Positions 1 through 10,490 of a DNA stretch of 64,000 nucleotides are shown here, in pieces. Every line of letters begins with the position of its first letter. The stretch's first letter is position 1. Location of the stretch: assembly GCA_024760905.1 (NCBI GenBank), contig CM045729.1:58541080-58605079 (forward strand), written 5' to 3'. The notes under the pieces were generated by a model. The model saw only the letters and a program-made list of their open reading frames with translations. It was not told the origin of the DNA and ran no database searches. This stretch comes from Plotosus lineatus (taxonomy: Eukaryota > Chordata > Actinopteri > Siluriformes > Plotosidae). The translations under genes and the position numbers were made by a program.

Positions 1-75
1 TGGTGCCCATTTCACCCGATCCTGGGTGAGGGCAGCATAGACACCAGGCCATCACAGGGTCTCTGTGTTTATATA
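1..75 (-). repeat. SINE family C, tail fragment
   Basis: This is a fragment of the tail half of SINE family C, read on the minus strand. It matches the 'CCAGGGTGTACCC...' section of the complete copy at 39013-39388 but is diverged. The element continues off the window edge. Confidence 0.6.
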
Positions 76-689
76 TAAGTTTTGTTGCAAAGTATTAAAC
101 TAGTTTAAATTTGTGCTGTAGGAATGTCTGAGACTATGGACCCACAGATCTAACACCTTAGAAGTCAAAAATCAATTGCACTAATTCCTGTTTTATGCAT
201 AGATTAGTTCAAAGCAAAAGCTTCATACAGCTCAAAAACTGACCGTTCTCCATACTTTTAAGTTATGAATCTTCACTCTGTGTGCACCACACTGCATGCA
301 TTGTTATAAATCTTCACCTATAATACTCTTCCTGAGCAGCATGAAACTCGACGAACAAGTCTAAAAAGTCCTGCCATCCAAACCCATTGCATTCTTCGAA
401 AAGAGACCACATATTAAACAGTGTCAAATCTCTTCCAGGCCAAACTTTCACGAGTGACCAAAATTATAGGCATTTGATAATATACAGTATACGTGCCCTT
501 CCATTAAGTCCTTCCTATCTGCTTCTTTTCCTTACTGGACCTCAAGCATAACTGGATAAGTATCCCAATATTATATCCTCATGCAGTACTATGTGTTTTG
601 TGTAACTTTTTCCCACAATCCAACCTTCATTTTCTAATTCTTAGACATGATGATCCATTAAACCTCTATATTTCAAAGGGAAATAAAAA
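76..689. other. No recognisable feature
   Basis: AT-rich sequence with no supported exon, transposon end or RNA gene on either strand. Confidence 0.5.
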
Positions 690-1560
690 AGATCATCAAA
701 CAGAATGGTTTAGGGTCCATTCTAAACCATGAAAGAAATGTCTTTCTTTAAAAGAAGACATACTCCAAATGGTGACTGTCATTGGCTACACATACTTGGA
801 GGCAATTTTTGAAGGCTGCCATAGCTCAAGGGGTCATGTCAGGAGGAAGAGTGGATATCTCCTGCTGAATAGCAATCTTAAGGGCTTCAAGAGCTTGGGG
901 TCGATGAGTGTATATTCATGATTTAAGAAAAAAAAATCACAAGAGGCAAGGTCAGAGGGCCACTCAACATTGCCAAACAGTAAGATCACCTTACACTGAT
1001 ACAGTTCCCTCAGCACTTCCAATGCTCTTCAAGCTGTATGTGCTGTTGCTTTATCTTGCTGAAAGCACACATCAAGTTCTTCAGGCTGAAGATGTCCAAG
1101 TTGTGGCCTTGAAAAGTTTTCAATCATATCAATGTAACAGTCAGAAGTTGTGGTAGGAGTTATATCACTCTGTTCAAAGAAATAAAAACTGTATCAAATT
1201 ACGTTTGAGTGCGGCACAGTGGTGTAGTGATTAGCACGTCTGTGTGGAGCTTGCATGATCTCCCCGTGCTTGTGGGGGTTTCGTCCGGGTACTCCAGTTT
1301 CCTCTTACAGTCCAAAAACACAAACAGTAGGCAAATTGGCTGGTCTGAATCACGCATAGGTGTGAGTGTGAATTGTTCTGTGAATGCTGCCCCTGCGATA
1401 GACTGGCTCCTTGAGACCCTAATTAGGATTAAGCATCTAAGAAAATGAATGAATGAAGTTTCATGTATGCACATAATCATTTTATTATGTTTAACTGTGT
1501 TTAATTTTCCTTTGAAAAAAATGTGGGAATTATTTTGGGTCACCCTGTATTTATTATGCT
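690..1560 (-). mobile_element. Mariner-like DNA transposon relic, transposase C-terminus
   Basis: Broken reading frames on the minus strand retain pieces of the C-terminal end of a mariner-type DDE transposase. One reads WPSDLASCDFF, resembling the family's proline/aspartate-rich 'SPDLAPCDFF' segment. Another reads EALKIAIQQEI followed by a PPDM-type motif. The remnant is split by a family C SINE at 1207-1456. The sequence resumes with a 'GTTTCATGTATGCACATAATCA' stretch and ends near a GGGTCACCCTGTAT terminus. A second copy with the same order lies at 43488-43935. The upstream catalytic part is not visible, so the copy is dead. The mariner assignment is from motif memory. Confidence 0.55.
1207..1456 (+). 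repeat. SINE family C, internally deleted, nested
   Basis: The A-box-like TGGTGTAGTGATTAGCAC is followed directly by the 'GTGTGGAGCTTGCATG' segment, so the B-box region is missing. The copy ends in GAATGAATGAA. It interrupts the mariner relic, so it inserted later. Confidence 0.75.
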
Positions 1561-1929
1561 GTAGCTTCGAAATTAATACTTGTATGTGTGTTCTGAAGAT
1601 TTTATGATTTTCACTTCAACTGCACAGTAAGACAAGTTTTGTTATAGTCTTATAACAAGATACTAATCTAATGAATGAAATAGCTTTAGTGTAAATGATC
1701 TAGGTGTAAGAACTCTGTTAAATAATTTCTCTTAATTCAACTGGTAAATAAAATCCCTTTAATAGCCAAACCAATCTGGAAGAGTGCTGGCTAACTTGTT
1801 TCTACAAGACATGTGAAGCCAGTCAATCATATCCTTTAAAACTTTTAACCTTGCACTGCAGGCCAACAACTAGGAAAGTGATGTCTGCCCTGTACCGACA
1901 TGTTAATAAGTCTGAACATAAAGATAAAG

Positions 1930-2320
1930 AAATCTTTTTTGTCGACTGGTGCATAAACACTGAAAATCAGTTTAGCAGCTTTTAGTTTAGCAACAGTTAT
2001 AAAAATAAAATGCACAAAAGACAACTAAGGAACTACACTAAGTTATGCATATACTGTACACAAACCTGTATGTACACACATAGACATATTTACATAAAAA
2101 TAGCAAATCTACAGAGGTATAACTAAAACAGAAAAAAACAAAATTATGGAATGCCATAATAAAACATAAAAATGTGAGAGTTTGTAAAGAGCAGTGCATT
2201 CAAGAAAATCTTTAAACATCTAGCAACTGAAGGAAGGAGGTCAAAAATTTCAGCAAGTCGATGTCAGAGACTGGGGGACAATTATGCAAAACGCCTACAA
2301 GAAGTTATTTCTGCTACAAG
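1930..2320. repeat. Dispersed repeat family D
   Basis: This AT-rich repeat shares order and wording with 48140-48360: a 'GCATAAACACTGAAAATCA' segment, an 'AGTTATAAAA' segment, then GTGCACAAA-like text and alternating tetranucleotide-rich sequence. The flanks 1561-1929 and 2321-2704 show nothing I recognise. No coding content is visible. Confidence 0.45.
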
Positions 2321-2704
2321 GGGAAATATTAGCCTCTGAGGTCAAGTGTACTTGTTTCGCTATAAAACCCACTATTTTATTTTTATGATGTTTTTGCTGC
2401 ATAAAATATTTTTCTTATGGTGTTGTTGATGTATATGAGCCTTATCTGTTGGCATACTATTAAAGAAATCGAAATGTTTGCTTTCAAATTGATCAATTTT
2501 GATTGGAGATGCTAATTTTTTTTTTTACATGATTGTATCATTATAGACACTTTGTCCTGAACTTTATGAAAGCAATTTTGGCTTTACCTTCAAGACTTTT
2601 CAAATCTCTGCAATTTGCACACATTGATTTTGACAATTTATTGCGTTCTTTTTCGCAGATCCTTTCAGCTGTTTGTATAGACAATCATGTACTTTCAGTC
2701 ACTC

Positions 2705-5505
2705 CCCAAAGCTTGTGACCATAGATGAGGGTTGGATTGACTGGTAAATTGAGGGCTTTGCCTTGCGGCTCAGCTCTCTCTTCACCACGGTGGACTCTCA
2801 AGTTCTGCTTTCTTGCCGGTCCATCTCCTACTCCATCCTTCTCTCACTTGGGAATAAGACTCCGAAATACTAGAACTCCTCCACTTGGGGCGGAACCTCA
2901 ATAAAGACCTGGAGGGAGTATTCCACCCTTTTCCAGACAAGAACCATGGCCTTAAATTTGGAGGTGCTGATTCTCATCCCGGCCATTTTGCAATCAGCTG
3001 TGAATCACTCCAATGAGACCTGGAGGTCCTGGATCGATGAAGCCAAAAGATCAACATCATCTGCAAAAAAACAGAACCGAGATGCCATGGCCACCAAACT
3101 AGAACCCCTCAACGCCGTGGTTGCACCTAGAAATTCTGTCCATAAAAGGTATTATAACCGGTCACAAAGGACAACTTTAGCAGACTCCAACCTTCATCGG
3201 AAACGAATTCAACATGTTGTTACAAATGTGAACTGAGCTTAGGTGACCCCGTTGATACGGAGACCAAATGGCCCGTAGCATCGGGTCCTGTACACCATAC
3301 TCCCAGAGCACACCTCACAAGATAGCCTGAGGGACATAGTAGAAACAGTTCTCCAAATCCAGAAAACCTATGTGGACAGATTTGACAAACTCCCATGCCC
3401 CCTTTCAGGATCCTGTAGACTAGGGGTCACCAACCTTTTTGAAACCGAGAGCAACTTCTTGGGCACCGATTAATACGAAGAGCTACCAGGTCAATACACA
3501 CTTCTGAAATAACAAATTTGCTCAATTTAGTTTTAATTATATTTTATTATTAATAAATAACAATATTCATATATGTGAAGATATTGATTTGATTTAAAAA
3601 AATAGCAAAAAAAAATTATAAGCTCAGTGGAGAGTGGCGCTATGGAGCCATGGGCCTGTTCTAAAAATAGCAGTGAATAGGCCCCCAGGGGCGAGTCATG
3701 TTGTCCTTGTGGGTGACCTGGTGCTCGTGGGCACCATGTTGGTGAACCCTGCTGTAGACAGTATAGAGCTGGTCAAGAGTGCCACAGCCAGGATGAAAAC
3801 CACATTGTTCAGCCATCAGTCGGATCCTCCTCTCCATTACTCCGGCATAGACTTTCCTGGGTAGGGTTTTTGACTACCACAGTGACCTCAGCCCCAGTGA
3901 TGGGTGGACCCCCACCCAAACCCCAGGGTCTTCCTTCTCCATGGAGGGAGAAGGTTGAATCTTCATGTTGGTTGAATTGAGGAGGTCCTCGAAGTATTCC
4001 TTCCACCTCCTGACAACATCCCTAGTTGAGGTGAGCAGCTCCTCACTTCCACTGTAAACAATATTTGCGGAGAACTGCTTCCCCGTCCTGAGACATTGGA
4101 TGATGATCCAGAACCTTTTCGAGGTCAACCGATAGTCACTTTCCAGGCCCCCACTAACACATTTGGCCGACCAATACCTGTCTTCTGCCTTGGGATTCCC
4201 AAAGGTGAGGTCAATAAGACCTGATGGGCTTCTTTTTTTAACTGTATGGCCCCCTTTCACTGCAGGAATCCACCATGCTGGTTTGTGGGTTACCGCCACG
4301 GCAGGCACCGATGACATTCTTCCCACAGCTATGGGCTGCTGCCTAATGGAGGCATGAACCATGGCCCAGTCGGATTGCATGTCCCTTGTCTCCTTCAGGA
4401 TGTAATTGTAGTTCTGCCAAAGGCGGGAGTCAAAGGCCCCTCTGAAAGGAGACTCAGTGAAATGTTCTCAGGAGACCACAACTACAAGCTTGGGCCTGCC
4501 AGGTCTGGACAGTGGCCTCCACTGCCATCGGAGCCAGCACACCACCTGGTGAACACCATGTTCATGATGGACAAATGGTGACGAGCCCAGAAGTCCCACG
4601 AGGAAACACCATTTCGCTTCAGATTGGAGAGGCCGTACCTACAAATCACACCCTTTCAGGTCACTTTGTCATTGCCCAAATGGGCGTTGAGGTCTCCCAG
4701 GATAACGAGGAAGTCCCCAGGGGGAGTGTTCTCCAACACACCCCTTAAAACCTCCAAAAAGGGTGGGTACCCTGAACTGTCATTTGGTGCATCAGCACGA
4801 ACAACAGTCAGGACCCATCCCTCACAAAAAAGAAGGCAAAAAGAAGCTACCCTTTTGTCAACCGGAGAGAACCCCAACATATGGGCACCAAGACAGGGAG
4901 CAACAAGGATGCCTACACTGGCTCACCACCTCTCCTCTTGAGCAACCCCAGAATGAATAAGGCCCAACCCTTCTCAAGATGGGTGGTTTCAGATCCCAAG
5001 CTATGCATTGCCAGACTATATTTAGTCAGTATATCTCAACCTCACACACCAGCTCAGGCTCCTTCCCACCAGAGAGGTGACATTCCATGTCCCAAGAGTC
5101 AGAGTCAGTAACTGAGAATTGGTCCAACAGAACCCATGCCTTTGGCTGTCACCCAGCTCACAACGAACCCAACTGCATAGACTCTCTCACAGGTGGTAGA
5201 TATATGGGAGGGCGAACCATGTCTCTTTTTTGGGCTGGGCCCGGCTGGGCTCTGTGGGCAGAAGTCCAACCACCAAGTGCTCACCTTTGAGCCCTCCCCC
5301 AGGCCTGGCTCCCCCAGTAATCCATGTACAGGCAAAGGAAACTGTGTCCTTTTATTTTATCCATGTAGAGGGTCTTTTGAATTGCGCTTCATTTGACCTT
5401 CACCTTGAACCTGTTTGCCTTGGGTGAACTTGCAAGGGGCATAATTTCCCCAACAACATAGGTTCTAGTACACGCAAACCCCTCCACCACAATAATTCAA
5501 GGAGG
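2705..5505 (-). mobile_element. Rex3-like non-LTR retrotransposon (RTE clade), degenerate
   Basis: Read on the minus strand, this is a LINE with endonuclease and reverse transcriptase regions. The N-terminal endonuclease part is near 4656-5100, where GDLNAHLGND at 4656-4700 is a classic APE-endonuclease segment. The linker 'TSTRDVVRRWKEYFEDLLN' lies near 3960-4040. The RT catalytic box FADDVDLLA is readable at about 3041-3067. The 3' part around 2710-2790 corresponds to the Rex-type 'RKALNLPVNP' and 'YGHKL' region. Around 3160 the text matches the GGTCACAAAGGACAACTTTAG region that I associate with Rex3. Frameshifts are numerous. The finger/palm segment is deleted near 3870. A hAT element interrupts it at 3421-3751. 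It is a dead copy; the Rex3 family name is from recall. Confidence 0.8.
3421..3751. mobile_element. hAT-type non-autonomous element inside the Rex3 copy
   Basis: The termini are TAGGGGTCACCAACC and GTTGGTGAACCCTG, imperfect inverted repeats of the hAT 'CAGGGGTC' type. The insert is bounded by a perfect 8-bp direct repeat, CTGTAGAC, at 3413-3420 and 3752-3759. Eight-base duplications are the hAT signature. Removing the insert plus one repeat rejoins the Rex3 text. No transposase is present. Confidence 0.85.
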
Positions 5506-5653
5506 GGACTAATCTAACATAACTATATACATACATATATATATATATATATAAACACACTGCAGAAAGGCCTCTCCTGTGGATTTTTGCCCTTCGTATA
5601 CAGCCATGACAAAGGCTGTTATGGCTGCTGCTTACTCCAGAATTCTGGCACGG

Positions 5654-5655
<2 letters not shown>

Positions 5656-5716
<61 letters not shown>
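5656..5716. repeat. (TA)n microsatellite
   Basis: About 61 bp of nearly perfect alternating TA, ending about 10 bp before a family A SINE. The preceding 5506-5655 has a shorter TA run at 5535-5552 and no gene. Confidence 0.95.
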
Positions 5717-5719
<3 letters not shown>

Positions 5720-5723
5720 TGTC

Positions 5724-6048
5724 TTTGTTTCGGCTTTTTCCCTTTTACTCGGGAGTCGCCACAGTGCATCACCTGATTCGCACGTTTGATTTGGCAGAGG
5801 TTTTTACGTCGGATGCCCTTCCTGTCACAACCCTTTTAGCAAGACGACTTTGCTGCTACTCTTTACGAAAGTCAGCAATGATTCTTTTACATGCCTCTCA
5901 CCATAGACAGTGAGAGACGTGGCCCGCCTTTGATAACCCAGTTAGCCGCACTGGGGGGGACAGTGACAACCTTGTGGAGAGTGGGACTCAAACCCCCAAC
6001 CTTTGGATAAGCAATGCAGCACCCTATACCACTAGACCACCACTGCCT
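5724..6048 (-). repeat. SINE family A
   Basis: On the minus strand it starts with the tRNA-like head GGCAGTGGTGGTCTAGTGGTA and a GGTTNGAGTCC-type B box. It runs through the 'GTCAGCAATG' body and ends with the RTE-type tail containing GTGGCGACTCC and GGGAAAAAGCCGAAA. The segment around the 'AAGGGACAGAAACACG' position is deleted. Microsatellites flank both ends. Confidence 0.85.
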
Positions 6049-6060
6049 ATATATAAAAAA

Positions 6061-6064
6061 TGTA

Positions 6065-6153
<89 letters not shown>

Positions 6154-6155
6154 AC
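6061..6155. repeat. (CATA)n / (TA)n / (TGTA)n compound tract
   Basis: An inverted-symmetric compound microsatellite: CATA units, then about 50 bp TA, then TGTA units. It can fold as a hairpin. It starts at the head end of the SINE. Confidence 0.95.
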
Positions 6156-6805
6156 ATTTTTTACATTTATATTCAATTACAGTAATAACATTCATCTGAG
6201 AATCACACTTGCTGCCATTTACAAAGTGATGAGTAAAGTATTAAATGACCATGTTGTATAGTAGTTGAAAGCAAACTGGATGACCTATGAACTTCATATT
6301 CAAATTCATTCATATTCACAGTTACCACACTACACTTAGACTATTTCATATCATAAGTCCGAAAAAACGTCTGTGAAAAATACTGTGTGCATACTTAGCA
6401 AAAGCAAATAATTCAGGTTTTCAGAAACAATAAATTTTGTAAAAGGTTTTATTTATTGTCATTATTGTAATTTTGTATTGTAATTTTTAGATTGAATGTA
6501 AAAAAAAAGCAACAACTAAATGTAATTTGTAATACACAACATGCCTCACATTATGGCAATGCATCTTAAAACCTTTATCAGTAGCCACCGCTTCCCAGAA
6601 GAAATGTGCCTATTGTACCAAGATAAACTGAAATTTAATGGTCAAAAACTAAAATGGTCTGGTGGACATAAAGTGCATATTATTCACTCATTTATATATA
6701 TATATATTTTCACCTCACTTATCCCTTAACATCCGGAGATGTCGTCGGGGCACCTTCATGACAAGACTTGGGCTGATTTGGCCTGGCGGCACCCATCCCT
6801 CTCCA
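6156..6805. other. No recognisable gene
   Basis: AT-rich sequence without supported coding or repeat content up to about 6720. 6720-6805 may be a scrambled SINE tail, judging by a short GGCGGCACCCATCC match to family C. Confidence 0.4.
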
Positions 6806-7017
6806 GGTCGTAGGAACACACTGACGGCTTTGCAGCCTACTCTTTACGAAAGTCAGCAATGGTTCTTTTACATGCTTCTCACCATAGACATGGCCTGCCT
6901 TTGATAACCCAGTTAGCTCCAATGGGGGAACAGTGACAACCTTGTGGGGACTCGAACCCACTACCTTAGGATCGATCGGTGATCCTGTGCCTCAACCACT
7001 AGACCACCACTGCCCCC
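6806..7017 (-). repeat. SINE family A, head half
   Basis: The minus-strand head, B box and 'CAGCAATGGTTCTTTTACATG' body are present, with the normal tail missing. The outer edge of the head lies exactly where the RTE-type tail at 7018 starts. Confidence 0.75.
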
Positions 7018-7148
7018 ATTTATATGGATGTGGTGAAGGAGGACATGAAGGTCGTTGGTGTAAGAGAAGAAGATGCAAAGGATAGGGTGAGATGGAGGCA
7101 GATGATTCGCTGTGGCGACCCCTGAAGGGAAAAGCCGAAAGGAAAAGA

Positions 7149-7151
<3 letters not shown>
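7018..7151 (+). mobile_element. RTE-type LINE 3' end
   Basis: It encodes the end of a LINE polyprotein (MDVVKEDMKVVGV-like, then RWRQMIRCGDP) and continues into GCTGTGGCGACCCCTGAAGG and GGAAAAGCCGAAAGGAAAAG. The last ~50 bp are the same tail found on family A SINEs. It is 5' truncated and runs into a (TA)n tract. Confidence 0.75.

Positions 7152-7217
<66 letters not shown>
7152..7217. repeat. (TA)n microsatellite
   Basis: About 66 bp of alternating TA between the RTE tail and the foldback element. Confidence 0.95.
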
Positions 7218-7223
<6 letters not shown>

Positions 7224-7266
7224 AACAAAAATAAAAGGACAGGACAAAGACTTTCTATTGAAACTC

Positions 7267-7331
7267 CATTTATTACTACAGATCTGTTTCAAGGGGTGGT
7301 GAAACCATCCTCTCTCTTCAGGTGGTTATAG
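7267..7331 (-). ncRNA. Decayed hammerhead-ribozyme copy, left arm
   Basis: This is the mirror of the right-arm ribozyme. CTGAAGA (minus strand of 7315-7321) and GAAA (minus strand of 7287-7290) remain. Position 11.1 is changed so that the closing pair of stem II becomes a G-U wobble. Two of the first four stem I pairs are lost. It is probably inactive. Confidence 0.5.
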
Positions 7332-7337
7332 AAGAAT

Positions 7338-7402
7338 CTATAATCACCTGAAGAGAGAGGATGGTTTCACCACCCCTCGAAACAGATCTGTAGTGATAAA
7401 TG
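7338..7402 (+). ncRNA. Type I hammerhead ribozyme candidate, right arm
   Basis: The core box CTGAAGA is at 7348-7354 and fits CUGANGA. Stem II is 7355-7378: GAGAGG pairs with CCCCTC with one mismatch, then TGGT pairs with ACCA around a TTC loop. The second core box GAA is at 7379-7381. The short stem III is the palindrome ACAGATCTGT at 7382-7391. A17 at 7392 completes a GUA cleavage triplet. Stem I forms between ATCAC (7343-7347) and GTGAT (7393-7397). Predicted cleavage follows A7392. All invariant core positions are satisfied. The two-base stem III loop suggests it would act best as a dimer, as in Penelope-type hammerheads. Confidence 0.7.
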
Positions 7403-7555
7403 GAGTTTCAATAGAAAGTCTTTGTCCTGTCCTTTTATTTTTGTTTATTTGCTCTATCAAAAAGTATTGAGCACTCTCCTACGGAAGGATCTACTCAGAA
7501 AATCCTCTATATATATACATATATATATATAAAATAATTTATTTCTATTAGGATC

Positions 7556-7611
7556 ACTTCAAAGAGAGGTTGGAGCCTATCTCAGCCGATTCAGCTCACC
7601 ATTCAGAGGGC

Positions 7612-7655
<44 letters not shown>
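7556..7655 (-). repeat. SINE family C fragment with (CA)n
   Basis: A diverged minus-strand piece of the family C tail ('GAGCCTATCTCAGCCGA' type) runs into about 40 bp of CA repeats at 7613-7652. 7656-7869 shows a diverged TTTGGAACAGCCA segment that may be more of the same repeat. Confidence 0.6.
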
Positions 7656-7656
<1 letters not shown>

Positions 7657-7869
7657 GATTCACAGTTACAGCTACCCCTGTGGTAGTTTGGAACAGCCAC
7701 ATGCACAGAGATATTTGACCAGGTGGCAAGTAATGAATTCAGACTTGTAACAGTACATGTGTGCAGTATGGCACTGTAGGGTGCACTAGGAGTTTCACCA
7801 GATGGCATGGAATTTGCTGAAAATAGAGATTTAAGCTTTTAACATCCTCAGAAACTCACTCCCTTATAA

Positions 7870-8092
7870 GCCAAACCGCCTAATCCTACTAGGGTTACCA
7901 GGAGGCAGGAGCCTATCTCAGCTGACACTGGGCAAAGCAGAAGCAGGGTAGACCCTGAACAGCTCCTCAGAATACCACAGGGTCAACACACACACACACA
8001 CACAAAACCACTCACACTCACATTCACAGTAAAAGGCAGTTTGATACAGCCTATTAACTTTTATTTACTTGTTTTTGGACTGTGGGAGGAAA
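7870..8092 (-). repeat. SINE family C, middle and tail
   Basis: The minus-strand tail (GAGCCTATCTCAGCTGACAC), an internal short CA tract at 7987-8003, and the 'TTTTTGGACTGTGGGAGGAAA' middle segment are all recognisable. The tRNA-like head is missing. Confidence 0.75.
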
Positions 8093-9097
8093 TAAATTTT
8101 GGTCTTCACATATCAGTCAAGAAAATAAATGCTGATCAGTTAAACTATCTATACTGCATAATAAGATTGTTATACAAATCTCTTAAATCTATAGGTACAT
8201 GCAGTGAATCGAGGTAAACTGTATAAATGTTTTGTGAAGCCCTGATTATGTACGGGCTGCTCAGGCTCTGGTGTATTTTAAAGGCTTTATATTCCAAAAC
8301 GGAATCAGTGAAATCAGATATGTGATCATTTGCAAATAGTCGATTTGAAAAATCTGCATGATTATTATTGTGTTTATGTATTTAGACTGTAGATGTCACT
8401 AGTGCATACTGCAAGCACAATAGTGCCCCCCCCCAATAATAATAATTACAAAAAAGAAAAAAAAACAAAAAAAAACACATGAGATTTTTTTCCTGCAAAA
8501 GGCCTCATTCAGACACTGTGAGAAAGTTATGAATAGATGATTGAAGTTATGTTAAGAGAAGTATTTCATGCATCCTTGAGCAACCACATAGCCATGCATC
8601 CTGTTATTGGTATAAGCAGGCAAGTGAAGCGCTTGAGACAGCTAACAACCAAACTGAAAACCACGTGATACCAAACCTTCGCTTCAATCATCTCAGCTCA
8701 AAACAGTATTGAAATGACCCTTTTAATTTATCATCCATGCATATTTCATATACACTATACAAAATGCTTGACAGCACTAGCTTGATACTAATGGTTCATT
8801 TTGCAGGATTATTTCCATAGTACTGTAGTGCATAGGTGTATGACAGGAGTTTCGATAAGACACACTTTCCATGAAAACAGTTTGAGTTGTGCACCTAAGA
8901 TCCACCAATTCATCTAGTAAACTCTTTAATCTGATTTTCAGTACACGGGCTCAAGGTGGTAGTGCTTGTAAGAGGATAATATAGGAATGACTTGTTCTGG
9001 ATAGCCCTTTACATATCAACATATAAAGGTAAGGATTTTAGTGACACTTGGCTTTATATACATATACAGGAATGTTCAGTACAATATTGAACTATAG
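8093..9097. other. No recognisable feature
   Basis: AT-rich unique-looking sequence with a homopolymer C run at 8427-8435 and an A-rich run at 8451-8477. No exon or transposon terminus is supported. Confidence 0.5.
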
Positions 9098-9290
9098 GGG
9101 GCACAGTGCTATAGTGGATATTACTCTTCCCTCACAGCTCGAAGGTGTGATGTAGGTTTGTGCCCTGTGGTTGGTGAGGGCATTTCTATGTTGAATCTGC
9201 ATGTTCTCTTTGAGCTTACATGGGTTTCCTCTGCATATTTACTCTTAATTTCTTATTTTTTCAAGAACAAACACTAAAAAGCTGGTCATT
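9098..9290 (+). repeat. SINE family C, diverged head half
   Basis: GGGGGCACAGTGCTATAGTGGA is a diverged A-box head. It is followed by a CTGCATGTTCTCTTTGAGC segment equivalent to the family's 'TTTGCATGTTCTTCCCATG'. Confidence 0.6.
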
Positions 9291-9363
9291 TAGAAGATAA
9301 AATGTTTGCATTCTCATTTCTTTCTGTATGTTATTTTGATAAGATTACTCAAACGTAACATCA

Positions 9364-9722
9364 TGGGGCATTGGTGGTCTGGTGGTAAAGGTGTTGGATC
9401 ACTGATTATAAGGTTGGCGGTTCGAGTCCCACTCTCAACAGGGTTGTCACTGTCCCCCCCCCCCCCCCCCCATCCCCCCAGTGCAGTTAACTGGGTTATC
9501 AAAGGCGGGCCATGTCTCTCACTGTCTATGGTGAGCGGTTCATGTAAAAGAACTATTGCTGACTTTTGTAAAGAGTCGCTGCAAAGCCGTCAGTGTGTTT
9601 CTGTCCCTTGCTTAAAGGGTTGTGTCAGGAAGGGCATCCAACGTAAAAACCTCTTCCAAATCAAACATGCGAATCAGATGATTCACTGTGGTGACCCCTG
9701 AAAAAAGGGAAAAGGAAGAAGA
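9364..9722 (+). repeat. SINE family A, near full length
   Basis: Head (GGTGGTCTGGTGGTAAAGG), B box GGTTCGAGTCC, body and RTE-type tail (GTGGTGACCCCTGAAAAAAG) are all present. A poly-C run of about 15 bases replaces the usual CCCCCC at 9456-9470. 9723-10490 beyond it shows nothing I recognise. Confidence 0.9.
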
Positions 9723-10490
9723 CTAAAAAGTAAAATCGTGAATTCAATAAGATACGCAAAGTCTTGGACACTTTGATGATTCTTTGCCCACGACTAAAAT
9801 TATAGCCAAGACTATATGCACTAATGCAAGTAATGTAAGAACCACTCTCTGAACTTTTAAATGTTAATCCAAACAATGTCATAATTTTTCTTAAATGAAC
9901 TGAAACGATAGCGCTAGCACTTTGAAAAAGACGGTTTTTATAGACTTTTAATGTATCGTATTGTTCGTGGTGTAAGGAAACCCTTAAAATTGCAAAAATA
10001 TTTTGCTGAAATAATGAATGAATGAATACCCCCAGAAATTACAAGTTCAGACTGGCTTTAACCTGAGAAAGACATTTATTAACTTATAATAAGGAACTGA
10101 TGATTTATCACGCATCAGATTTCACTGTTGCAGTAATTTGTATAACTGTAACCAGGCCTGTCAAAATAATGTTCATAACAGATCAGTCCCCTGTAGCACA
10201 AACGTATAATTGTCAAGGGAGCCATGAAACTTCTATGTTAAAATAATTTGTAGATAAAATCCACAGAACTCACTTTTTGTAATAGGAAATATAATGAAAA
10301 TAGAACAAACTAAGAAGTCTTAAACAGAGCATAATTTACCTTTACACTTCATTAAAACATAAGAGCATTCTCCCATGTCTGTTCCTAGACTTTTATTGAG
10401 TGACAGGTTAGTTTTGAGTTTGTTTTATAATCACATTTTATATGGATTGTCAATTCAATCGCTGCTCTTAGACGTTTGTTGGAAATAAGG

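Larger units (their letters stand above)
7221..7504 (+). mobile_element. Foldback element with hammerhead arms, copy 1
   Basis: Two ~111-bp arms, 7221-7331 and 7338-7448, are inverted complements with only a few mismatches around a 6-base spacer. A unique right extension at 7449-7504 follows (TTGCTCTATCAAAAAG, then CTACTCAGAAAATC). The same arms, spacer position and right extension recur at 63341-63643, so this is a mobile family. Each arm holds a hammerhead-ribozyme-shaped segment. Type I hammerheads are known from Penelope-like elements and retrozymes; assignment here to either is inference, as no reverse transcriptase is present. The element sits between TA-rich tracts in both places. Confidence 0.75.

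Noticed and set aside
5105..5335. 76-residue minus-strand frame
   Set aside because: It lies in the 5' region of the Rex3-like LINE and carries no independent domain.
5579..7331. Tyr-Ile and Thr-His repeat 'proteins' across TA and CA tracts
   Set aside because: They are translations of microsatellites in several frames with no other coding evidence. The same applies to all similar frames in the window.
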